Assembly: GCA_020064725.1 (NCBI GenBank)
Contig: JAGTWJ010000019.1
Span: forward strand, 4,278,001-4,342,000
DNA: 64,000 nt
Direction of reading: 5' to 3'
DNA from: Drechslerella dactyloides
Lineage: Eukaryota > Ascomycota > Orbiliomycetes > Orbiliales > Orbiliaceae
Shown here: piece by piece, positions 1 to 10,076 of the stretch
Layout: each line of letters starts with the position of its first letter
Position numbering within the stretch: the first letter of the stretch is position 1
Position numbers and translations under genes: made by a program
Notes under the pieces: generated by a model
The model's database searches: none
What the model saw: the letters and a program-made list of their open reading frames with translations, nothing else
Told to the model about the DNA's origin: nothing

Positions 1-454
1 AGCTATTATATTTATCCTGGATCTCTAAAAGGGAGGGTCTGGTTTACGAGATCATTTCACTCTGTACTGTCGATTATTGATTAGCCTAGGCCTCCAAAAC
101 ATCTGTGCCTAGCACACCACAAGAGATCTCGACAAGGTGGGGCCGGACTTTGAACTTTGACTTTATGATCCGGTCCAGTACCTTGGATCCGATGCATTGC
201 AGTTGTGCAAGAGAGTCCTGAGGCCCTCTGCAATTCGCGAGCATATAAGCTGCTTATTGCATAGGATAGACGTATTGCTTTGCGGTGCATGATCAGGAGC
301 GACGCTCGACGGCGATCGATCTATAGATCTACAAGCATCAAAATCTACATCGATGTTTGTACGTCTAGCACCCGCACCGTGAGCTGAATTCAGCATCATC
401 AACGCTCGTAACACCGTCCGCTCATACAGCCTCAAATCAGGGCCTCTCTCCAAC
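1..454. other. Upstream intergenic region, no gene seen
   Basis: No supported coding region lies here. It is presumably the promoter and 5' leader of the zinc-finger gene that starts at 455. Small open frames have no recognisable domain and no splice partners. Confidence 0.5.
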
Positions 455-1862
455 ATGACCGGCCTTCACTCCACCCTCCTTCGATGTCCACAGCACTGCA
501 TTTTCTTCCCGAACTTCGAGCTAGCCCTTGAACACTTCATAGCATGTGAACCTTGCCAAGATTATTGGTGCTTTAGATGCAGGAGGACATTTTCGTCGCG
601 ATCAGATCGCGACCAGCACCTCGCCAATAGCAAGCACCACAACCTCAACCATTGCGGCTACGATGGCTGCGACTTCGACCCGGCGGACAAGCAGCGTCGA
701 AAAGATCACTGGAAGACGACCGGCCACGGTCAACTATGCGGCGGTTGCAAGACCTGGGTCCGCAGCGACTTCTTCCGCAAACACCTTCATAACGTTCATG
801 GATGCGGCGTTTGTGGCCGTCATTTTGCCAGCCGTAATGATCTCCAGATGGCAAGTACCAGTGACATGACATATATGAATGCCCTCCTTCAATCTTGTAT
901 GAATCTACATTAGACTTCATGAATCCTAAGCTAACGTCTATGAGAAGCACATGATAACGCCAAGGCCTGTTGGCCATCGATGTTACGGGAAAGGATGCAA
1001 TAAAAAGTTTCTTACGATGTCCGACATGTTCATTCATCTAGAGGAGGGAACGTGTCCCTCTCAGATTACATTAAAAGACATCAACGCCGTCGTTGCCATG
1101 CATACCGACGCTCATTCAATCGTGCACTTCGATTACAACAAGAGCTTTGCAGCACTGCTCAACAGGCAGGAACCGCCTGAGCTCCCCTTTCAGTGCCCGG
1201 GCACCAGGCTTGGAGCCGCCTGTAAAGAGCGGTTTGAACTATTCAGCGGCCTGCTTCAACATTCCGAGAGTCAGGACTGCACATACACATTCGGCCAGTC
1301 GGATGGCGATCTTTTGCCCTTTCTACAGAAAATCCTTTACTCTGAAAGCGCCCGATTCAAGATCGAGACACTTAAAAAGAAATTCAAAGGAAGACCCTCG
1401 CTGGTGTATCAGAGTATGGCGAGAGATGAATCCTTCGACAAGAGATTTTCTACACTGGCAACCCACCTGCAACACTGTTTGAAACGTGTGCACCTGGAGG
1501 ATATTCAAACGCGCCTGGAAATGACGACAGTGGATTGCGAAGATCAGATACTCAGACCAAGGACACGGCACTTATTTGATCTGGACCATGTCCTGGAACT
1601 ACAATGGAGGTATCTCGGAAGCTTGACCCGCCTACATGCATGGTTTACTGCCGCAAAAAACGGGATGGCGAGAGCAGAGCGGAGACGTGAACGAAAGATC
1701 CTTGTCCTATATACGGACATGGGAAACTCTCAGCCCATGCGCTCGTTTCTAGAAGAGGCCGATGCCGTGCTTCACATTTTGAAGCTGGAGATTTCAGTAG
1801 ACGATGGAGTCGACGATCCGGCGTCAATGCCCGATATACCCGAGGAGCCTGAGATAGACTAA
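455..1862 (+). CDS. C2H2-type zinc-finger protein (2 exons, GC-AG intron)
   Basis: Exons 455-850 and 948-1862 give 436 aa. The N-terminal half carries tandem Cys/His pairs: C39/C42 with H55/H61, C67/C72 with H85/H91, C95/C98 with H110/H115, and C117/C120 whose first His (H133) is the first residue of exon 2. The intron starts with GCAAGT, a rare GC donor, and ends in AAG. Splicing gives C-x2-C-x12-H, the canonical finger spacing, which is the main support for the model. A second AG three bases earlier (exon from 945) would add one Lys. The C-terminal 300 aa have a long helical-looking region, no recognised domain and an acidic tail. Such proteins are usually nucleic-acid binding, but no target can be inferred. 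Function unknown. Confidence 0.72.
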
Positions 1863-2765
1863 CTATCCCTTTCTTATACACTACACCTCTTGGCGGACCG
1901 ATTAAAGGTCTAGAGATTTGCTTTTCTGACGAGCTGAGTGGGTATATATCTTCTTGCTCAAAGCTGTCTGGAAAAACTTACGCCGGGGAACTTTCGCTTC
2001 GATATGTATTTATCACTATTAATTAACTCGGGCTGGCTGCACGGCTACGTGTTTGTGTCTTCCAGAAGTGTTCAATATTCGATTGGTAAACTTGGTAGTG
2101 CTATAGCGCTTGCTTTCACATGGTTATAAATGTCTTGTGATCGTCTGAGACTCATAGATGATTGTTGTTGATAGGCCCAGGGTAAAAGTCATTCCAATAA
2201 ATCGACATCTCGTTGAAACTAGTAGTAAAAATGAACGATGAACCGACGGATTAGCAGGGAAGGGGTGATAGACACACATATATAATTCCACACATACATA
2301 GCTAGGTAAGTGCTTAGGTCGTAGATAGGAGGTAGTTTTTAATAAACCTATAGTTATCACGCATCCACCGTCCCACAACAGACTACCGCCTACCTGCAGC
2401 TTCAACTCGAGCAACTTTTCCGTTTCGTCTACCGCATAGGTATATACGTATATACCCGCCCCGAACCATATCATATCACGGACTCTCCGTCACATCGGGG
2501 CCAGTAGCTCGTTTTCAGATTTCCAGACAAGTTAGCTTTAGCCGGCGTGTTGAGAGCTGTTGTTTTCTTGCGTCTCCGATTTTGGATATATCCGAAAATG
2601 CAAGCTGCCGACGCAAACCGCGGCCCGTTTTGGCAGTCCCATTCACGGCTGGGTTTAGCTCTGTGACCTCCAAATGAGATTGAGATATCGTGACATATCA
2701 TACCGTGGTAATATATCAGGGCCCAAGACAGCCACTCTTGCTTGACTCGTCCGGACATCCTCGAC
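1863..2765. other. Intergenic region
   Basis: Nothing coding is supported. It contains the 3' flank of the zinc-finger gene and the promoter of the hydratase gene. Several TATA-like AT stretches occur (for example near 1940 and 2440) but none can be assigned. Confidence 0.5.
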
Positions 2766-3760
2766 ATGGCATCACTTCATCGCTCGGTTGCCCGCCTGGC
2801 GAGGCCTCATCGCCTCCGCCTTCAATTGCTCCCACGACGCCCATACTCCACCGAGCCCGCCTCGACTGATGTCATCATCTCGAAGTCCATTCCGGCGCCG
2901 TATCTCGGCTCCATCCGGCTGCTGCTCCTCAACCGTCCCGCTGCCAAAAACGCGCTGAGCCGCGAACTGCTTCGGTCGTTCCGCGAGCACATCGACGCAA
3001 TCGCCAGTGAAGGCGGCAAAGGCGACACGAGAGCGCTGGTGATTGGGGCTAGCAATTCTGGACCCAGTAGTACCTTCTGCGCAGGCGCCGACTTGAAAGT
3101 ACGCATTGCAAAATGCAACGTCTACAACGCATGTTGACGTTGCTTCATTCACTCCTCTCTATAGCTACTACATCATGACTGACGTATATTCAGGAACGCA
3201 AAACATGCACACCCCAAGAGACAATCGCCTTTCTGCACTCTCTGAATGCGACAATCACCACTCTCGCAACCCTCGCCATCCCCACGATCTCTTGCATTCC
3301 TACTCACGCCCATGGCGGCGGCCTTGAACTCGCCCTTGCCACCGACCTCCGCATCGCCCTATCCTCCGCGCAGCTTTCCCTTCCCGAGACCCGCCTCGGT
3401 ATTATCCCCGGTGCCGGCGGCACACATCGCATTGCGCGACTCATCGGCCGAAGCCGCGCGTTGGACATGGTGCTCACGGGTCGCCGGGTCGGTGCGACGG
3501 AGGCGCTGAACTGGGGGCTACTGGACCGCGTGGTCGAAGATGGCGGCGATGTGAATGAAGCGGGCGTAGAGCTTGCGACGAAGATATGCGAGGGCGGACC
3601 GTTGGCGATTCCTCTCGCGAAACGGGCGGTATTAACGGGGCTGGAGGGCGGGTTGGGGGTGGAGTCGCTAGCGTACGCTGGCGTTGCGGAGACCGCGGAT
3701 AAGTATGAGGCTTTACAGGCATTTGCGGAGAAGCGTAAGCCTGTGTTCAAAGGGAAATAA
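2766..3760 (+). CDS. Mitochondrial enoyl-CoA hydratase/isomerase family protein, AUH-like
   Basis: Exons 2766-3098 and 3194-3760 give 299 aa. The ATG at 2766 is preferred over alternatives because it begins an Arg-rich, acid-free N-terminus typical of a mitochondrial presequence. Crotonase-fold signatures are present: NRPAAKNALS near residue 62, CAGADLK ending at residue 111, GGGLELAL at 152-159 and LPETRLGIIPGAGGT at 174-187. The two Glu expected of hydratases are E156 and E176, with the usual 20-residue spacing. The family match is closest to 3-methylglutaconyl-CoA hydratase (leucine breakdown) and related short-chain hydratases; the exact substrate is inference. Oddly, the loop before GGG reads PTHAH where most members have a Gly and a small residue. 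It is convergent with the mutase gene, with about 200 bp between stops. Confidence 0.88.
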
Positions 3761-3963
3761 AAATACGCCTGCGAAAAATGACTTAAGGCTGTACGATATA
3801 TATAGATGAGGTAGACCTCGTGTATATAATTTTGCTTCACGCCAGTGCACGTTCACTAGATCGATTCAAGAACCGATGTTTTCATATGCATGGTTATGCA
3901 ATGTGTTTCTACCACCGTGAGGGGATCTCCTATTATACACGTTTCGAACGGCGTTGACATCGT

Positions 3964-6132
3964 CTATGAAACGATCAGTCCGGACTCTTCGGGCTTGAAC
4001 CACTCCCTGACGATATCCCCAGCGACTTCCCTCGCAGCCTGCGCAGCTACCTCCTTGTCTGCTGCTGTAGCTTCAACATAGTCTGTCGTATCCGACATCG
4101 TCAGAACTAAAACCACACCGATAATGTATATAACTGGAAGGATACTCACATTTAATCTTGGGCTCAGTGCCACTTCCCCGAATCGTGAACCGAACGCCGT
4201 CCATCCCAACCGTAATCATTTGACTCGACTTATCCACCGGCAACGCGGGTATCCCATTCGCTGCCAGACTATCAAAGCCCTCCGTCAGATCCCTCCAATA
4301 CGTAATCTTCCTAGCACCAAGCGTCGCAGGGTGTCGCCCACCCGCCGTCGCTCCTAAGGCTCTAATCCCGTCGAAAACCGTCTTGGTGACCATCGGGGCC
4401 GGCGACACGACGTAGCCATTGCAGCTCTCGAAATGGCCGTACCGCTCGTACAGCTGTCGTAGCTTCCCCACCGGTGTGATGCCCTCAGACTGCCATTTCC
4501 GCAGCATGGTTAGAAAGACACCGAGCGCGGCGATACCGTCCTTGTCGTGGACGACAGCGGCAAACATGTACCCGATTGCTTCTTCGAAGGCGTATACCGC
4601 CGTCTGGGCGCCGCGGGTGGTGATCTGTTGCGCGACATTGCCGAGCCATTTGAAGCCTGTTAGGGTTTCTTCGTGGTGGAAGCCGTCGAGGGCGGCCATG
4701 GCGGCGAGCATTTGCGTGGAGACGGCGGAGGAGAGCATGGCGATTTTAGACGGTGGGAGGGGCGAGGTGGCCAGCATGTGCGATGCGAAGAGGACGCCAA
4801 GCTGGTTCCCTGTGAGGATTTGCCATTTTCCGCTATCATATCGATATCGTGGTTAGCTGTGTATGCAACCAGGAATTGTAGATCTTGATCTTGGTTTGCT
4901 GGGCACGGTGGCCTTACTCGACTTTCTCGGCGGCAGCGAATCGGTCTGCGTCGGGGTCATTGGCGAGGGCAACGGTGATGCCATGTCTATCTGCTGTCGC
5001 CATTGCGATATCCAGCGCGCCTTTCTCCTCAGGATTCGGAAACTTGACCGTCGGGAAATCCGGATCAGGTCTATAGCACCCGAGTCAGCATCCACTCACC
5101 GACAATCGAAATCCGGGCACCTACGTTGCCTGCTCCTCGACAATCACCATCCCACCCTGCAGTCCGAGGATTTCCACCACCTGTTTCGCCGGCTCCAATC
5201 CAACCCCATGCATGGCTGTATACACAAACCGCACCTCACCATCCCCACCGCCAGTCATACCACTCACCACCTCCCGCAGCTTACCAAAATATGCAGTCGC
5301 AACCTGCTCCTTCACATCCTCCACCATCCCTCGCCGCCTCCCCTCCTCCAGCACGGCATCGACATCCCACGCACGCTCCGCAGGCGCCAGATTCGCATCT
5401 ATCGCAGCCGCGATCCCCGCGTCCACGGGAGGGATAATCTGACATCCGTTGCCCCAATACACCTTATACCCATTATCTCTCGCAGGGTTATGCGACGCCG
5501 TAATCATAACACCAGCAAGGCACTGCAGATGTCCGACGCCAAAGGGCACGAGAGGCGTGTGGACGAGCCCGTCTAGAAGGTAAACTTTGATCCCCTTGAG
5601 TACGAAGGCGGCGGCTGTCAGGCGGGCGAAGGACGCCGAGTTGTGGCGGTGGTCGTGCCCGACGATGACGCTGGCGGGGGTGGCGGAGGATGCATCGGTG
5701 GCGGTGGAGAGGAGGTAGGCTGCGAGGCCTTGCGAGGCTTGGATTATGGTTACATCGTTGAGGTGCGCGAAGCCAGCCTGCATGCGTGAGCGGAGGCCCG
5801 CGGTACCAAAGGCAATTCCTGCGGATTACATTTTCAAAATATCAGCAATGTGGCCATGGGGGGGTATACGGTATCAGTAGAACTTACGGGTCCGTAGTCG
5901 CCTGTCAAGTTCGTCGGTGGCGCCCTGTGACACAAGATCCTGGATCTCCTTCCGTGTGGTTTCATTCTAGATCGATCGATCATGCATGTGGAGTTAGCTC
6001 GATCGATCGTGCGCCCCAGATAGCACTTCGGAATATGACATGGCAGCGCAGTAGCTGGTAGTCGCGTACCTTGTCAATCGCCAGCCATTCTTGCACCAGC
6101 TGGCCGACAGACTTGCCTGCACTCTCTGCCAT
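3964..6132 (-). CDS. PRM15: Phosphopentomutase / phosphoribomutase (PGM2 family)
   Basis: Six exons on the minus strand (6132-6070, 5966-5888, 5818-5125, 5070-4918, 4832-4150, 4082-3964) close in frame to 596 aa, the usual family length. All alpha-D-phosphohexomutase landmarks are visible: FGTAGLR near residue 51, the active-site loop TASHNP at 154-159 with the phosphate-accepting Ser156, the metal loop DPDADR at 317-322, the sugar loop EEAIGYM at 413-419, and the phosphate-binding RGSGTEPK near 550. The loop sequences and length fit the PGM2/yeast Prm15 group, which interconverts ribose-1- and ribose-5-phosphate, better than classical glucose phosphomutase. That assignment rests on family resemblance. 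Expected to be a cytosolic enzyme of nucleoside salvage. No missing catalytic residue is seen. The first intron contains repeated GATC-rich inverted stretches. Confidence 0.92.
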
Positions 6133-7464
6133 CTTGGAAACTGACGGTCTCAAATAGATAACCAACGAAGGTTGACTTTGAATGAATGAAGTTTGTGCAG
6201 CTTGCGAAGTCTAGCTAGGTACCTGCAGCGCTCAACTTTTGGAAGGTCGAATCGATACCACACCTCGCAACGCAAATTGATTGCAGGCTGCGCATACCCT
6301 TGGCCCAGCATCAAGGGAGCGGTCTGCCCGAACCTTGCGCCTTGGACAGCTAGCAGTGTTGTCAAGAGGAACAACAGAAGTGCCGGCTCGTTACCAGTAT
6401 GCCTTAAACTATTTGCTATAGAATGAAGCTATACCAGCCACTAGTACGGTTTCAATCCCCCGTGGCACCAGTCCGTAGTAGTCTTGTATCACCAGTACTT
6501 ATTTCAGAGGTATAGCTTATAGGTTCATTATAATGAATGATGATTACCGAAATTTCGAAAATAACTCTGATGCAATTAACACAGCTTCCCATGAAAGGTT
6601 CGGACACAAGACGATGTCAAGAGTCAGAACAGAATAGTAGTGAAACCAGAGTCCAGGATATACTAAAACGACCGATTCCTACCAGGGAAGGGAATATAAG
6701 CATGTCACGACCCAAATAATTATAAGCTTTAGCCAGTGCAGTTTTCTCGGGACTTCTAAGAGACGGGTGTCAGGAAGGAAGAAAGGAATCTATTCTCCAT
6801 CGAATTAAAGGGTTGAAGGATAAAATTGAATATATCCAGAAGTCCTAAGGCTGAAAGAAGGATAAAGTAGCTTCAGAGAGAAGCAGAAGAATATGTCAAT
6901 AGCGAGGGCAAGACAGTTAGACAGCCATTTACAAAGTCCGCGCCATGGCGCCACTCAGCACCCCCGGGAAGCAACAGGAAAGTATGTATAGCGAATCAGG
7001 AAGTGGTATGTAAAATAATATCTCTGATTTCTTCGCCGCCCCCAATCTAATAATAAAGCTTTCCAAAGAAGACACAGAAAAAAAACAAAGACCAAAGAAG
7101 AATAGTATGTGATATTTCTCCACACGATAAAAACAATTGGTGTGACTTTTTCGTTTTCAAAAAAGACGCAACGTGTGGCGTTTCAGGCTGTCGGATATTC
7201 GAGCGTGGACGGTTGAAAAAGTGAAGGTGCTGAAGGGACTATTATCGTTTCGTATATTTGACATAGGCGGAGAAGCGGGAAGACAAAAAAAGGATAAGCG
7301 GCGGGTAAAACAAGGGGTTATTCCGTATGAACGCCGACAAGAAATTAACTACGTGAATGAGAACGACAAATATCCTAGATCTTTGCAAGTAAGGAAAATG
7401 AGGAGGGCATGACCCGCCAGCAAGACACAAGTCGCCTTAGATTAGCCGGCTCCTGCATTCCCGA
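6133..7464. other. AT/purine-rich intergenic region
   Basis: No coding region is supported. It includes the promoter of the mutase gene (near 6133-6450) and the 3' flank of the glutamine-rich gene. The stretch 6520-7330 is unusually purine-rich on the plus strand. Nothing else is recognised. Confidence 0.5.
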
Positions 7465-7764
7465 CTACTTCGTAGCCTCAGCCGGCGCCTGGTTTGGTGG
7501 GCCTTGCATCATGCGAGGTGGCTGCTGGTAGCCATTCGCGTAGATTATTCGAGGTTGGCTAGGTGTCATCGCATGACGCATTTGTTGAGCGTACACGTAT
7601 TGGCCTTGATTCGGGGTCCCGGGCTGGTGGTATGGTGAATGCGGTTGCTGCTGCTGTTGTTGTTGGCGCATGATGATATGTTGCTGCGTTTGCTGGGCGA
7701 CTTGGTAGCTATGACCCGACGTGTAATGGTAGCCCTGGCCCGACGGTGGCCGGTGCTGCTGCTG

Positions 7765-7803
<39 letters not shown>

Positions 7804-10076
7804 AGGCTGCGGTGTTTGTTGGTGCTGAGGAACCATTGAGACGCGGCGGCCGGTCTGAACCTGCATAGGGCCTTGACTCGTGTTTTGGGTGATGTATCCG
7901 GTAGTTTGGCGGATAGCAGGCTGTTGATACGAGCCACCGCTAGCGTGGACGTAAACTTGTTGCCCACCAGCTGCTGCGATCCTAGGGACAGCGCCTTGGG
8001 AAGCTCTCGAGAACGGGCTGTTGGCGTAATTGCCGCCAGGGAATTGGGGTGTCGTCGGGACTGCCTGTCGTTGCTGGGTGTATTGTGGTGGGGGTGTGTA
8101 GTATGACGGGTTGTGGGGATAGGGTTGACGGTTGGCGGGCGTCTGGGGAGGATAGTGCTGTTGACTGTATCCGCTGGAGCGAGTGTACTGATTTTGTCCC
8201 GATGGCCGACTGGACACGATGCGTGCAGATGGGGAGAAGGTTCCATCGTTGTTGTAGGCGGCATAGCTGACCCTTGTTGTGGTATACTGAGGCCCTGGAG
8301 TCGGTCCTGGAGCCGGTGTTGGGGCTTTCTCGGGGTTCGGGGCCGCCCCGCGTATCGGGAACGTGACAGCGGGTAAATCAGTCTTCGAATCTGGCAGACT
8401 ATCCAACAGGACATCGATTTTGTCAACGGATTCTTGATCCAGTTTGCCGAGAAGGTCCGTTAACCGAGTCAGGGCCTTTTGATACGCTTCCGTTTCGGCT
8501 GTATCCACCTTGAGCGATTGCGATTGATTGGGTTTGCTCGCTCGTGTCGCCTGCTTTAGTCGAAGTTCCAGTAGAAGGTCACTCATTTCTCGAAGAGCCT
8601 TGTCGTTATCGCTTTCTGACTCGAACAACGCTGGGTCGATGGGAATCGGCTCGTACGATTCGGCTAGCTTTTTGAATTCGGCCTCCTCGTCGTCGCCATC
8701 CTTGCCGTTGGACCTGACCTGCTTTAGTGCGTCCTCACCGTATAGACTGTGCCAGAGCTCATTCTTGCTCTTTATTGAAACAACAGCGTTCCCTTCGTCC
8801 GATGTTGGTGCAAAAGAAGCGAAAGGCCCATAGTACAGCCACTGAGGAGTTTCCAACCCCTTGGATGATTGCTTCAACTCTGAGGTTTTCTTGTCACGTC
8901 GGGGACTTGACGTTTTTGCATGCGCCGGCAGCATATCCTTCATTATCAGCGGCTTTCTGAGGGAGGCTTCGGATTCAGCCCGGTAGATCTTTACTATCTG
9001 TGCGTGGACAGGGAGACCCATTTCTTTCAGACTGCGCTCGTCGGATATTTTGTCGACGTCCATGTCGTCCGATCTCTTTTGGCCCGATCCCGATCGGTCC
9101 GAATTTGATGGGTTTATGATGGAAGAATACATTCGATTGCCGTTGTTACCGACGATGGAGAGCGCGTATTTGTATGGCCTCGACGCCGGAGGGTCGGTGC
9201 TATCGTTATCAGCGGGCTCTGCTTCTGCGGCCCTTTCTTCCTCCGGTACATTCAGGAAAGGGTATTGACTGGCAGCTTGAGATATCAGACCCATGGCCAC
9301 CTGCTTGAACTTATGAATCCTCGCAGTGGTTTCGCCGGTCTCGTTCTTAACAGGGACCCCGTCATCATCCTTCATCTCGTCCTCTGGGGCAATGCCGACC
9401 GGGGCACCTAGCCCTTCTGATGCTTCATTGACGACTGCGCTGACATCTTTGAGGATTGGTGGTAGGGAGGAGTAGAATGTGTCTGATGCTATTCTTTGGC
9501 GGAGGGTTTCCAAGCCACTGGGAGCTGGCTGGACCTTTGACTTCTTGGCTTCATGCGAGGAGCCATCCAGAGCGACCGGTCGATCAAGTAGTGAGATGCC
9601 GACATCATATCTAGAGACATATGGGGTTAATGGTATTCATTGACGCGTTTTGTTTGAAGAAGGTGAAGGGCCATGATGGCTTTGACGTACTCTGTCAGTG
9701 TTGATAGAAAGTTCCTTCGGAAGTCTGACAGCAATTGCTGCCTTTGGCCGGGTGGTATGGTACCGGATACGTTCTGCGGCTCCTTGACGGGACTACTGTC
9801 TGCACGTTTCCTCTTTCCGGTGATGGAGGCATTGTCAAGGGGAGGCGTTCGAGCTGGGTGATTGTAGGGAGTCTTCGGTAGAGGGAGGCCGCCATTGCTT
9901 GGTAAGGGCGCGTATTGTTGGAGCGAAGGTGCCGAGAAGGGGGATTGGGCGATGGAGGCGTTAGCTTTGGCGGCAGCGTTTGTTCCGGGAAGCGTATTGC
10001 TGGGGTGGTGGGAGATGGAGGCCGATGCCGCAGTCGCGGGCGAGGGCGATGGTGGGGGTTGGCCAAACCCGTTCAT
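7465..10076 (-). CDS. Glutamine/proline-rich nuclear-type protein, possibly a chromatin-complex subunit
   Basis: Exons 10076-9691 and 9610-7465 give 843 aa. The donor GTACGT and acceptor CTCTAG join to read LTEYDVGISLLDRP across the junction. The N-terminus is Ser/Pro/Ala-rich and contains a short basic cluster (GKRKR) that could be a nuclear localisation signal. A moderately conserved-looking middle (about 110-420) includes WLYYGPFASFAP. The C-terminal third is low complexity: Pro, Tyr, Gln and Ser, with a pure 12-Gln run encoded by CTG repeats on the plus strand. The overall plan (ordered N-terminal half, Gln-rich C-terminus) recalls subunits of RSC/SWI-SNF-type remodellers or coactivators. 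A relation to Rsc58 crossed my mind but I cannot support it from sequence alone. The gene is divergent from the large mitochondrial protein across 2.8 kb. Confidence 0.75.
7768..7803. repeat. (CTG)12 trinucleotide repeat coding for polyglutamine
   Basis: Twelve uninterrupted CTG units on the plus strand encode 12 Gln on the minus strand. They are flanked by further interrupted CTG/CAG units between about 7754 and 7812. Likely length-variable between strains (inference). Confidence 0.95.

Noticed and set aside
3200..3330. A second intron in the hydratase gene to explain the odd loop
   Set aside because: The uninterrupted frame keeps the exact family length and the 20-residue Glu-Glu spacing, and no donor of suitable phase is present.
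4863..5576. 237-aa open frame on the plus strand
   Set aside because: Antisense to the phosphopentomutase exons; composition typical of a shadow frame.
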